A stretch of DNA of 64,000 nucleotides from an uncultured Gemmatimonadales bacterium (GTDB taxonomy: Bacteria > Gemmatimonadota > Gemmatimonadetes > JACCXV01 > JAHWKZ01). The position numbers and the translations under genes are program-made. The notes below the pieces were generated by a model. That model was not told the origin of the DNA. It searched no databases and worked only from the letters and a program-made list of their open reading frames with translations. Location of the stretch: the NCBI GenBank assembly GCA_947259315.1, contig CAMYLR010000004.1:107406-171405 (forward strand), in the 5' to 3' direction. This document shows, piece by piece, positions 9,147-17,448 of the stretch. Position 1 is the stretch's first letter. Each line of letters starts with the position of its first letter.

Positions 9147-10132
9147 CGGTGGCTCGCGAGGTCCTCGAGTGCGCGCCGGACGGTGGGGCGGATCATCTCC
9201 TTCCGCCAATACAACGTGAAGTCGGTGTTGTCGAGCGGCCTCCCTGTCTTCCACGCTAGTTGAGCGGCTTCGTCGATCGCTTCCGTCGATAACGATGAGC
9301 CTACCAGCGCCTGCGCCGCGGTCTGGACCACCACCGGCGACGACGCGACCCCACCGAGAACGATTCGCGCGCCCTGGACGACACCGTGCGCATCGAGCTG
9401 AGCCCACGCACCGACTCCTAGAACCGGGAAGTCGAACGCGCCGCGCCGGCGCACCTTTCGGTAGCTCGATCGCCAACCGTTCGGGCTCGGCAAGTGGATC
9501 CGCGTCAACAGCTCGTCCTGTTGCTTGGATAGATAGAGGATTCCGTCATCCTGGTAGAGACCCTCGATCGGGATCGAGCGCTCGCCATCCGGCCCGACGA
9601 GATCGACGGTCGCTCCCATCGCCACCAACAGTGGCACAGAGTCGGCCGACTGCACGGCCCAACACCGGGGCGATTGCGGCGCGACCCAGCACACCTCGCC
9701 GTCTTTCTTCATGCAGAAGTCGATCGACTTCCGCCACTCGTAGTTCTGATCGTAGTAGTTGCACCGCGTGTCGAGCAGCACATTGCCACCGATCGTTCCC
9801 ATGTTCTGGAGGATCGGTGTCGAAATGAGGTGCATCGTCTCGGCCAATGCCGGATACGCAACTCGCACGTCCGGGTGCGTCGCGACCTCGGTCAACGTGG
9901 CGGTGGCACCGATCGAAACCGCCCCGTCCGCGCCGGTCACGATGCGCTGCAGCTCGTCGATCGCGTGGAGCGCAATCACGACGGACGGCTCTTGGTGGCG
10001 ACGCTTCATGTTTGGGTAGAGATCCGTGCCGCCAGCCACGTACGCGGCATCGGGTGGCGCTTCCCGCTTTTGAGCGACCGCCTCATCGACCGTCGCCGGC
10101 ACTTGGAACCGGAATCTCGGCAGCCGCATCAT
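9143..10132 (-). CDS. hcrB: FAD-binding subunit with extra [4Fe-4S] motif, 4-hydroxybenzoyl-CoA reductase beta type
   Basis: FAD subunit of a three-part molybdenum hydroxylase/reductase. The FAD-binding core is clear (YVAGGTDLYPNMK near residue 37, then TIGGNVLLDTRCNYYDQ). A Cys-rich insertion follows with the spacing C-x15-C-x7-C-x8-C (RC..., DFC, EVC, PRC). This insert and spacing are what I know from the beta subunit of 4-hydroxybenzoyl-CoA reductase, where it carries an extra [4Fe-4S] cluster; ordinary xanthine dehydrogenase and CO dehydrogenase FAD subunits lack it. I use the ATG at 10132 (329 residues), overlapping the molybdenum subunit's stop. The substrate is not proven, since related aryl-CoA or aromatic hydroxylases share the insert. 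Confidence 0.85.
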   Translation of the reverse strand: MMRLPRFRFQVPATVDEAVAQKREAPPDAAYVAGGTDLYPNMKRRHQEPSVVIALHAIDELQRIVTGADGAVSIGATATLTEVATHPDVRVAYPALAETMHLISTPILQNMGTIGGNVLLDTRCNYYDQNYEWRKSIDFCMKKDGEVCWVAPQSPRCWAVQSADSVPLLVAMGATVDLVGPDGERSIPIEGLYQDDGILYLSKQQDELLTRIHLPSPNGWRSSYRKVRRRGAFDFPVLGVGAWAQLDAHGVVQGARIVLGGVASSPVVVQTAAQALVGSSLSTEAIDEAAQLAWKTGRPLDNTDFTLYWRKEMIRPTVRRALEDLASHR

Positions 10133-12425
10133 TTGCGCACCCCTCCCCCACCGATTTGGCGTCGCTCGTCGAGCGCACGGCCATCGCCACCGGCCCACGG
10201 GGGTGGCACTTGAATCGCCTCCGGCCAATCGAAGTCGGGCGCTTTCTTCGGACCCTCTCGCGGCTCCTCCTGCTTCGCCCTTCGCTTCAGAGCAGCCAAA
10301 ACCTTTTGCGGCGTCACTGGGACCTCATCGACTCGGGCGCCGACCGCATCGTAGACACCGTTCACGATCGCCGGTGGGATCGGCAGCAACGGGCCCTGGC
10401 CCACTTCTTTGGCGCCAAACGGTCCGTTGGGATCGGGATCCTCGATCAAGTACGTGTGCACCCGACACATCTCGTGGGTGGTCGGACTCTTGTACTCGAG
10501 CATCGACGGGTGGTGGTGAACGATGTTGCGATTCCCGCGGTACGTCATCTCCTCCATCAGCGCCTCGCCGAGCCCCATGTAGACCGATCCCTCGACCTGG
10601 CCGATCGCGACCACCGGGTTGATCGCCTGTCCGATGTCGTGCGCGATCCAGACATCGTCGACTTTGGTCTCACCGGTATCGACATCGACGGACACCTCGG
10701 CCACCGTCGCCGAATACGAGTAGGCCGGGCTCGGCCCGACGCCGGCGCCGCGATAACGCCCAGGCGAGCGTGGCGGCGTGTACGAGCCGACGGTGCCGAT
10801 CGTCCCGAACTGCGACTCCGCCAGCACGACCGCTTCAGCGAAAGTCATCGTGCAGTCGGGATCTTGAACGTCGAACACTTGACCGTCGGCCATCGCGACC
10901 CGGACTCCTGGCACGTCCCACTTCTCGGCGACCGACCGGACGAGGAGCTCGCGCGCTCGTTCGGCCGCTTGCAGCGCCGCGTTGCCCGTCATCAACGTGA
11001 CCCGGCTCGAATACGAACCGAGGTCGACCGGGGTCAACGAAGTGTCGGCGGTGACGATATCGATCTCGAACGGATTTATGCCGAGGACCTCGGCGACGAC
11101 GTAGGCGAGCACCGAGTCCGACCCTTGACCGATCTCGGTCGAGCCGCAGAAAACGGTCACCCCGCCGCCACGATCGAGCTTTAGCTGCACGCCAGAGTGC
11201 GGCATGTTGTTCCAATAGATCGGCAACCCGGCGCCCGAGATGTATGACCCACAGGCGAGCCCCAATCCCTTCCCTTCGGGCAGCTTGCCGTAGCGATCGT
11301 TCCACCCCGACTCGGCGACGACCTTCTCGATACAGGCGCCGAGTCCCATCGATCCGATCTTCAGGTAGTTGGCGGTCACCGAATCGGGCTCGACCAAGTG
11401 ATCGAGCCGCATCCGAGCCGGGTCGAGACCCAGCTTCTCGGCCGCCTTGTCGATGTGGACCTCGAGTGCGAACCGGGGCTGTGGCGTCCCGTGTCCGCGT
11501 TTGGGACCGCAGGGTGGCTTGTTGGTAAACACCCGCAAGCCTTCGAACTTGTAGGCCGCCACCGGGTAGGTGACGGTTTGCAGCGCACCGGTACCGGCCG
11601 ACCGGTGCGGCGAGAGAGCTCGGCCACAACGATCTCATGATTGAAAGGGTCCGACTTGCCACCGAATCCACCGCCGTTGGGTGTGGCGATCACACGGATC
11701 CGGCTGGGCGCCATTTCGAGCACCGTGGCCAATGCTCGGTGGACGTAGTGCGGCGTCTGGCTCGACGACCAAAGCGTCAGCCGATCATCTGGCCGGTAGT
11801 CGGCCAACGCGGCGTGCTGCTCCATCGGCAGATGGGTGTTCCCCTCGTAGAACAACAGGTCTTCTTGGACGAGGTCGGCCTCGGCCAACTCGGCCTCAAC
11901 ATCGCCGAACTCGAGCGCGATCGCCTTGTGAACATTGTGCGCGTCACCGTACGGGTGGATCGCTGGATCGTCGCCATCGAGTGCGTCTGCGATGTCGACC
12001 ACCGAATCGAGCGGTGCGTACTCCACCTCGATCAGCTCGCACGCTTCGAACGCGGTCTCCTCGTCGATCGCGGCCACCGCCGCCACCGGATCGCCGATAA
12101 ACCGCACCTTGTCGATACACAGCGCGTGCTCATCCTGGCTGACCGGCAGGATGCCATACGGGGTCGGCAGGTCGCGTCCTAGCAGCACCGCCACCACACC
12201 GGGATACTCCTCCGCTCGCTGAGTGTCGATCGACACGATCTCGGCGTGCGGAGTCGTCGAGCGCAACATCCGGCAGTGTAGCATTCGCGGCAGAAAGAGA
12301 TCGTCGGCGAACCTGGTGCGACCGGTGACCTTGGCGACCGCGTCCACCTTGGGCAGCGAGGTGCCGACGACGCGCAATCGGGCCTCGGTCTCTGCCTTTC
12401 GCGGCGGGGTCTTAACCGGCGCCAT
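10129..12425 (-). pseudogene. hcrA: Molybdenum-binding subunit (4-hydroxybenzoyl-CoA reductase alpha-like), broken by internal deletion and frameshift
   Basis: Two reading frames together spell one aldehyde-oxidase/xanthine-dehydrogenase-type large subunit. The N-terminal part (from ATG 12425, MAPVKTPP...) runs through the cofactor-binding GGGFGGK and stops matching after RRTGRPV. The rest continues in another frame from GALQTVTYPVAAYKFEG, through CGPKRGHGTPQ and GAKEVGQGPLLPIPPA, to the stop at 10129. Aligned by eye with the intact paralogue at 15.3 kb, about 57 residues are missing at the junction, which lies in a 9-bp inverted repeat. The protein as read would be truncated and inactive. 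All flanking subunit genes are intact, so a recent lesion or an assembly error is equally possible. Confidence 0.85.
11584..11609. repeat. Inverted repeat at the deletion junction in the hcrA-like gene
   Basis: CGCACCGGT and ACCGGTGCG are perfect 9-bp inverted arms with an 8-base spacer. The point where the molybdenum-subunit frame is lost lies inside this palindrome. ACCGGT/CCGGT also recurs directly here, so short-repeat deletion, hairpin-stimulated deletion or assembly collapse could each explain the lesion. Confidence 0.7.
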
Positions 12426-12957
12426 AGAGCATCTCTCTGGTCGGTTCGCCGGGCTCACCGCGCATGCGGGCAGCGGCCAGCTCGACCGCTTCGTAGATCT
12501 TCAGATAACCGGTGCAGCGACACAGGTTGCCGCCAAGAGCGGTTTCGATATCGGCCCGTGAAGGTTGTGGGTTGTCATCCAACAGGGCCTTCGCCGCCAA
12601 CACGAACCCGGGTGTGCAATAGCCACACTGGGCGGCGCCCAACTCGACAAACGTCTGCTGGAGCGGGTGTAGGCCGTCGGCCGACTCGAGGCCTTCGACG
12701 GTCGTCACGTCATGGCCTTCCAACGTCGCCGGCAAAGCGAGGCACGACAGAACTGGTTGGCCGTCAACAAGCACCGTACATGTACCGCACTCACCGAGCT
12801 CGCAGCCATGCTTAGTACCGGTCAATCCAATGTCTTCACGCAGCACTTCGAGCAGTGTCTTGTGGACGGGCACGGAGACCGCATGTGGCTCGCCATTGAC
12901 GCGCAGCTCCAGTGAGACACTGGCGCCTGCTTCGATCGCTTTGCTGGGTGGTGCCAT
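12412..12957 (-). CDS. hcrC: [2Fe-2S] subunit of a molybdenum hydroxylase (4-hydroxybenzoyl-CoA reductase gamma-like)
   Basis: A 181-residue small subunit that carries electrons between the molybdenum centre and the FAD subunit. The plant-ferredoxin-type cluster is CELGECGTCTVLVDG...LSC at about 50-75. The second cluster domain shows AQCGYCTPG and GGNLCRCTGY. I use the ATG at 12957 rather than the track's 13011. It is the first gene of the operon and overlaps the molybdenum subunit by 14 bases. The subunit type is certain. The HcrC name rests on the neighbouring HcrB-like protein, not on this sequence alone. Confidence 0.88.
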   Translation of the reverse strand: MAPPSKAIEAGASVSLELRVNGEPHAVSVPVHKTLLEVLREDIGLTGTKHGCELGECGTCTVLVDGQPVLSCLALPATLEGHDVTTVEGLESADGLHPLQQTFVELGAAQCGYCTPGFVLAAKALLDDNPQPSRADIETALGGNLCRCTGYLKIYEAVELAAARMRGEPGEPTREMLYGAG

Positions 12958-13051
12958 GAAGCCCAATCTACCGACCGGATAGAGGTGTCGCATCCGGGAT
13001 ACGAGTGGCACACGGTTTGCTAAACGCCAGCCGCATCACGAACTTGGCGCT

Positions 13052-13483
13052 ATGCCTGATTCCAGTGAGCCCATCGATCGGCGCCTGATCGTCGTTGGCG
13101 ATCGCGTCCTTATCGAGCCCGACGAAGGCGAACACCGAACGGAAGTCGGCCTCTACCTGCCACGGTGGGCGGTCGAAAAGGAGTCGGTCCAGGCTGGCCG
13201 GATCGTCGCCTGCGGACCCGGCATTCCGCTGCCAGATCCAGGCGACGTCGAGGACGAGCCGTGGAAGGTCGCCGAGGGCTCGGTCCGGCACGTTCCGATG
13301 CAAGCCCACGTCGGTGACTACGCGATCTTTCTGCGCAAGGCATCCGTCGAAGTCAAGTTCGAGGGGCGCACGTATCTGATCGTCCCCCAAGGCGCGATCT
13401 TGATGCTCGAGCGCAACCCCGAAGAGAGCCCGATCGACGAGCTGCTCGACAGCGAGCCCGACGACTTCGACGACCTCTCGTGA
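13052..13483 (+). CDS. GroES/Cpn10-like protein with acidic C-terminal extension
   Basis: A 143-residue protein whose core resembles co-chaperonin 10: VVGDRVLIEPDEGEHRTEVGLYLP (core strand and mobile-loop-like region), GRIVACGPG, VGDYAIFLRKASVEVKFEGRTYLIVPQGAILMLE. It is about 45 residues longer than GroES, with an insert between the two halves (about 55-85) and an acidic tail ending in SEPDDFDDLS. No groEL is adjacent. It may be a divergent co-chaperonin-fold protein rather than the main GroES. It is transcribed divergently from the molybdenum hydroxylase operon and is followed 24 bases later by a methyltransferase. Confidence 0.75.
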   Translation: MPDSSEPIDRRLIVVGDRVLIEPDEGEHRTEVGLYLPRWAVEKESVQAGRIVACGPGIPLPDPGDVEDEPWKVAEGSVRHVPMQAHVGDYAIFLRKASVEVKFEGRTYLIVPQGAILMLERNPEESPIDELLDSEPDDFDDLS

Positions 13484-13506
13484 ACCGAAGCTCCTAGGTC
13501 GGTCTC

Positions 13507-14124
13507 GTGGGCCTGTACGCGGAACGGATCTTTCCCTGGCTCATGGAGCGATCCGACCCCGATGAGCTCAAAGCCGAGCGGTATGCGGCGGTAAGCGACG
13601 CCACCGGCGAAGCGCTCGAGATCGGTGTCGGCACCGGTGCCAACTTCGCCCACTACCCATCGACGGTTACCGCTGTTACGGCGATCGAACCCTCGCGCGG
13701 TATGAACACCCGGGCCCGACGAGCGCGAGCCCAGGCAGCGATGCCCGTCCGGTTGGTCGCCGGTAATGGCCAGTCGCTTCCCTTCGCGAGCGGATCGTTC
13801 GACACCGTGCTCGCGCTCTTCGTTCTGTGCACGATTCCCGATCCGGAGCAAACACTGAGCGAGACCCGACGGGTTCTGAAGCCTGACGGGAGCCTGCTGT
13901 TCTTGGAGCACGTCTCAGCCCCGGAGCCCGGGGTCCGACGCTGGCAGCGGCGGATCGAACCGGTTTGGAAGCGCATCGGGTGCGGCTGTCACCTGACGCG
14001 CGACACGGAGTCAAAAATCGCCGACGCCGGCTTCGAGGTCACTTCGATCGATCGCTACTGGCTCACAAAAGCGCCGCGCATCGTCGGCTGGGTTATCCGC
14101 GGCTCGGCCCGCGTCGCGACGTAG
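13507..14124 (+). CDS. Class I SAM-dependent methyltransferase
   Basis: A 205-residue Methyltransf_11-type enzyme. Motif I is ALEIGVGTGANFAHY at about 37-51, the acidic residue after strand 2 is in TAIEPSRGM, and LPFASGSFDTVLALFVLCTI and RRVLKPDGSLLFLEH follow. The overall pattern resembles METTL7/phospholipid-type methyltransferases acting on small or lipid substrates, but the substrate is unknown. The start is GTG (GTGGGCCTG), placed 24 bases after the GroES-like gene, so the two are likely co-transcribed. The stop abuts the convergent ferritin stop. Confidence 0.88.
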   Translation: MGLYAERIFPWLMERSDPDELKAERYAAVSDATGEALEIGVGTGANFAHYPSTVTAVTAIEPSRGMNTRARRARAQAAMPVRLVAGNGQSLPFASGSFDTVLALFVLCTIPDPEQTLSETRRVLKPDGSLLFLEHVSAPEPGVRRWQRRIEPVWKRIGCGCHLTRDTESKIADAGFEVTSIDRYWLTKAPRIVGWVIRGSARVAT

Positions 14125-14622
14125 CTACTCGGCGGTCGTCCGCACCCCCAACTCACGATCCAGCATCAACAGTGCGGCGCTGTTGTCGCCGACGAGCTTG
14201 AGCTGATCGACCAGTTGCTTGGCGGTCGCTTCTTCCTCCACCTGCTCGGTCACAAACCACTGCAGCAAGGTCTGGGTCGGGTAGTCCTTGTGTTTGACCG
14301 CCAGCTCGTACAGCTCGTTGATGCGCTGGGTCACTTTCTGCTCGTGACCCAGCGCCGCTTCCATGACCGCTAGCGGGGACTCAAAATCGGATTGCGGCTT
14401 GTCGAGCGCCTGTAAGTCGATCCGCCCATCTCGGTCTTGCACGAAATCGAAGATCTTCATCGCATGAGCGATCTCCTCTTCGCGCTGCATTCGCATCCAG
14501 TGCGCGAACCCTTCCAGATTCTCGGCCGTGAAGTACGCCGACATCGATAGATAGAGATAGGCGGCATACAGCTCGTTCTTGATCTGATCATTTAGCGCCT
14601 TCTCAAGCTCTTTGTTCAACAT
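14125..14622 (-). CDS. ftnA: Non-haem ferritin
   Basis: Iron-storage protein of 165 residues forming the four-helix ferritin subunit. Ferroxidase ligands are visible: Glu17 in IKNELYAAYLYL, Glu/His in REEEIAHAMKIFDFV, and Glu residues in TEQVEEEATAKQL. The track begins at 14910. I chose the ATG at 14622 because GAGGAG sits 8 bases upstream and the protein then starts with the typical MLNKELEKALNDQIKNE. The gene ends one base from the methyltransferase stop, in convergent orientation. Confidence 0.95.
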   Translation of the reverse strand: MLNKELEKALNDQIKNELYAAYLYLSMSAYFTAENLEGFAHWMRMQREEEIAHAMKIFDFVQDRDGRIDLQALDKPQSDFESPLAVMEAALGHEQKVTQRINELYELAVKHKDYPTQTLLQWFVTEQVEEEATAKQLVDQLKLVGDNSAALLMLDRELGVRTTAE

Positions 14623-14805
14623 CAAATCGCTCCTCGCTAGGCCCATCAGAGGGCAGGTGGCATGGGTCTTCCATGGGTACGGATGAACGGTCTGCCGGAC
14701 CCGAATGGTGCATCGGACTGGCCGCCCGCGCAACCCGCGGAAACAATCCGCGCCTGTCGTCCGTAATAAACGATAGACGACCCCCGAACGAGAGGTTAGA
14801 GGGAG

Positions 14806-14913
14806 ATGTGGGAGATTATCGCGATCCTGATCGGCACGTCGATTCTGGCTGGGCTCAAGCCCAGTCGGGAGCAGGCACAGAAAGCGCGGGCGGAAGCCCG
14901 CCAGCGGCACTAG
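14806..14913 (+). CDS. Possible 35-residue single-span membrane peptide
   Basis: An ATG preceded by GAGGTTAGAGGGAG opens a 35-codon frame: a hydrophobic stretch (IIAILIGTSILAGL) at residues 4-17, then a basic, Ala/Gln/Arg-rich helix-like tail (REQAQKARAEARQRH). This is the architecture of small bacterial membrane proteins. It is too short for the ORF track. Nothing else explains this stretch, but a single sequence cannot show that it is translated. Confidence 0.35.
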   Translation: MWEIIAILIGTSILAGLKPSREQAQKARAEARQRH

Positions 14914-15273
14914 CGACTGATCCTACCGGGGCGCAAATCACGTTCAATCACAGGTTGACGTGAGCGCCGCCTATTCATTCTACTGCAAGTATTTACGTGC
15001 TTTGAGGTACACCCCCACCGGGGTGCGATCACAGGCTAGAACGGGGCCCAGCTGAGGGCCTGCAGAAACGTGAGAATAACGGCGGTGCGGGTCATCATGT
15101 CCCCCGTCTCGACGGGTCATTGATAGCGGTCGCAGGCTGTCTCCCGGTTGCACGATGCGGGCCGATGCCCAACGGGACTGGGCCGCACGGGTTGCTTCCT
15201 CAACCCAACGAACGGCAACTTGGTCACCCGATCGGCGCCGGGACGCCCAGCGCCGACTCTCGCATTCTGCGGT
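14914..15273 (+). other. Unassigned 360-base stretch upstream of the xanthine dehydrogenase operon, several hairpins
   Basis: No convincing gene is seen here. By eye there are short GC-rich hairpins: CACCCC/GGGGTG near 15009-15025, GGCCC/GGGCC near 15045-15060 and CCCGT/ACGGG near 15104-15117. It could be a long structured leader, a small RNA or a decayed region. I cannot match it to a named riboswitch. The 183 bases between the ferritin start and the small ORF (14623-14805) also show nothing I can name. Confidence 0.3.
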
Positions 15274-17448
15274 ATGTCGTTTTGCCTTAGGGGGCCGGTG
15301 GATCGCATCGAGGGACTCGCCAAGCTGACCGGCGCCGAGCGCTACGTGGATGATCTGCCGCTCGACGGGATGCTGTGGGGAATGACCGTCCGTAGCCCCG
15401 CGCCGCGTGGACGCGTTACCGGCGTCCATTTTGGCTCCGGCGTCGACTGGAGTGAGTTTGTGGTCGTCGATCACCACGACATCCCGGGCGACAACACGGT
15501 GCTCCTGATCGAAACCGACCAGCCGCTGCTGGCTGGCGAGTACGTTCGCCACGCCGAAGAACCGATCGCGCTCGTCGCGCATCGTTCGCGAGAGATGGTC
15601 CGGCGGGCGATTCGCGAGATCGAGGTCACGATCGATCCCGACCCGCCGATCTTCGACTTCACCGCCGAACCGACCCAGGACCAGATCCAGCACGGCTCTG
15701 ACAACGCCCTCAAACGAATCGATATCACAAAAGGCGATGTCGACGCTGCCCTGGTGCGGGCGGCCCGCGTTGTCGAAGGCGAGTACCGGACCGGATCACA
15801 AGAGCACGTCTACCTGGAGAACCAAGGCATGATCGCCTGGGAAGAGGACGGCGTGCTCGTCATCAAGGGCAGCCTGCAGTGCCCGTTTTACGTTCTCAAA
15901 GCAGCCGTCCGCGCGCTGGGCAGGGACAGCGACCACGTGCGGATCGTTCAGACCCCGACCGGTGGTGGCTTCGGCGGCAAAGAAGAGTACCCGTCGATGA
16001 TCGCGCTCCACGCGGCGTTGCTCGCACTCAAGGCCGAGCAGCCGGTCAGGATCATCTACGATCGAGGCGAAGACATGCGCGCCACGACCAAGCGCCATCC
16101 GTCGCTGGTCCGGCACCGCACCGGCGTCGACGGTGATGGTCGGCTGGTGGCCCAGGACATCGACGTCGCGCTCGACGGTGGTGCCTACGTCACGCTGTCC
16201 CCGGTCGTCCTGAGCCGAGGCGTGATCCACGCCGCGGGACCATACGCTTGCGACAACGTCCGAATTCGTGGTCGCGCGATGCTGACCAACTCCCCGCCCC
16301 ACGGTGCGTTTCGAGGTTTTGGCGCGCCCCAGACCCACTTCGCCAACGAGCGCCACATGGACGTCATCGCGGCAACAATCGGTATCGACCCCGACGAGTT
16401 TCGACGTCGCAACTTGATCGTTGACGGCCAGACCACCGCCACCGGGCAACGGATCACCGATGGCACCGACCGGGTGGCGTTGCTCGACCACGCGCTCGAG
16501 CTATCGAGTTATCACGAGCGGCAAGACAAGCATCGCTCGCTCAACGCGTCCCACCCCTACCTGCGGCGCGGAATCGGGCTAGCGGCCTTTCATCACGGCG
16601 CCGGGTTCACCGGCAGTGGTGAGGTCATGCTCGCGTCCGAGCTCCACTTGGCGGGTTTGCCGGATGGGCGGATCGAAGTCTTGAGTGCCAACATCGAGAT
16701 GGGTCAAGGCACGTTGACGGTGTTCACCAAGCTGGTCTGTGACCGACTCGGCTTACGACCCGAACACGTCGTTATCGCCGATGCCGATACCGGTCGGGTT
16801 CCCGATAGCGGTCCGACCGTTGCTTCGCGAACGACCATGGTCGTCGGCCGATTGGTCGACGATTCCGATACCGGCGATCGAGTGACGCAGGCGATCATCG
16901 ACTGGCATGTCGAGCGCGACGAGCCGCTCGTCGGTCACGCCAAGTACGAACCACCACCGGGGATCGAGTGGGATGAGACGACGTACACGGGCGACGCCTA
17001 CGCGACCTACGGCTGGGCGACGTACGTCGCCGAGGTCGAGGTCGATCTGCGCACTTACACCGCGCGTGTGACTGATTTCGTCGCTGTCCAGGACGTCGGC
17101 ACCGTTCTGCACGAGACACTCGCCCGGGGTCAGATACAGGGCGGTGTCGTTCAAGCGATCGGCTGGGCGTTGACCGAGGAGTGCGCCTGGAGCAACGGTG
17201 TCATGCAGAACAACCAACTCACGAACTACATCATCCCGACCAGCGACGACGTGCCGCCGATCCGGGTGAGCTTCGTCGAGAACCCGTTCGCTCATGGTCC
17301 GCACGGCGCTAAGGGACTCGGTGAACTACCGATGGATGGTCCCGCTCCGGCGATCGCTAACGCCGTCGCGCGCGCCATCGACGCCGATCCGCGCGCGATC
17401 CCGTTGACACCCGAGCACCTGATGGATCTCCTCTCCAATGGACGCTGA
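15274..17448 (+). CDS. Molybdenum-binding subunit of a xanthine dehydrogenase-type hydroxylase
   Basis: Catalytic subunit of a three-part molybdenum hydroxylase, probably hydroxylating hypoxanthine/xanthine to urate given the ureide genes alongside. Recognisable features are LAKLTGAERYVDDL at the N-terminus, QEHVYLENQG, the cofactor loop TPTGGGFGGKEEYPS, GAFRGFGAPQ and the catalytic glutamate in KGLGELPMDGPAPAIANA near the C-terminus. I use the ATG at 15274 (724 residues). A GTG at 15298, with a G-rich stretch (AGGGGG) before it, would give a start beginning (V)DRIEGLAK and is equally plausible. The next gene starts 11 bases inside its 3' end. It is the intact counterpart of the broken subunit at 10-12 kb. 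Confidence 0.93.
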   Translation: MSFCLRGPVDRIEGLAKLTGAERYVDDLPLDGMLWGMTVRSPAPRGRVTGVHFGSGVDWSEFVVVDHHDIPGDNTVLLIETDQPLLAGEYVRHAEEPIALVAHRSREMVRRAIREIEVTIDPDPPIFDFTAEPTQDQIQHGSDNALKRIDITKGDVDAALVRAARVVEGEYRTGSQEHVYLENQGMIAWEEDGVLVIKGSLQCPFYVLKAAVRALGRDSDHVRIVQTPTGGGFGGKEEYPSMIALHAALLALKAEQPVRIIYDRGEDMRATTKRHPSLVRHRTGVDGDGRLVAQDIDVALDGGAYVTLSPVVLSRGVIHAAGPYACDNVRIRGRAMLTNSPPHGAFRGFGAPQTHFANERHMDVIAATIGIDPDEFRRRNLIVDGQTTATGQRITDGTDRVALLDHALELSSYHERQDKHRSLNASHPYLRRGIGLAAFHHGAGFTGSGEVMLASELHLAGLPDGRIEVLSANIEMGQGTLTVFTKLVCDRLGLRPEHVVIADADTGRVPDSGPTVASRTTMVVGRLVDDSDTGDRVTQAIIDWHVERDEPLVGHAKYEPPPGIEWDETTYTGDAYATYGWATYVAEVEVDLRTYTARVTDFVAVQDVGTVLHETLARGQIQGGVVQAIGWALTEECAWSNGVMQNNQLTNYIIPTSDDVPPIRVSFVENPFAHGPHGAKGLGELPMDGPAPAIANAVARAIDADPRAIPLTPEHLMDLLSNGR

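Noticed and set aside
9847-11184. 445-residue plus-strand ORF opposite the molybdenum hydroxylase genes
   Set aside because: Long only because the GC-rich coding strand lacks stops in this frame; the composition is Arg/His-rich and no ribosome binding site is seen.
10129-11562. The C-terminal half of the broken molybdenum subunit as an independent gene starting at 11562
   Set aside because: The frame aligns with the middle of the family, not a natural N-terminus, and upstream codons (GALQTVTYPV) still match the family before that start.
14914-15273. Possible RNase P RNA, tmRNA or molybdenum-cofactor riboswitch
   Set aside because: None of the conserved cores I know for these RNAs (for example the tRNA-like T-loop of tmRNA) could be found.
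14980-15693. 237-residue minus-strand ORF that would fill the gap before xanthine dehydrogenase
   Set aside because: More than half of it is antisense to the molybdenum subunit, and the rest has no ribosome binding site or recognisable domain.
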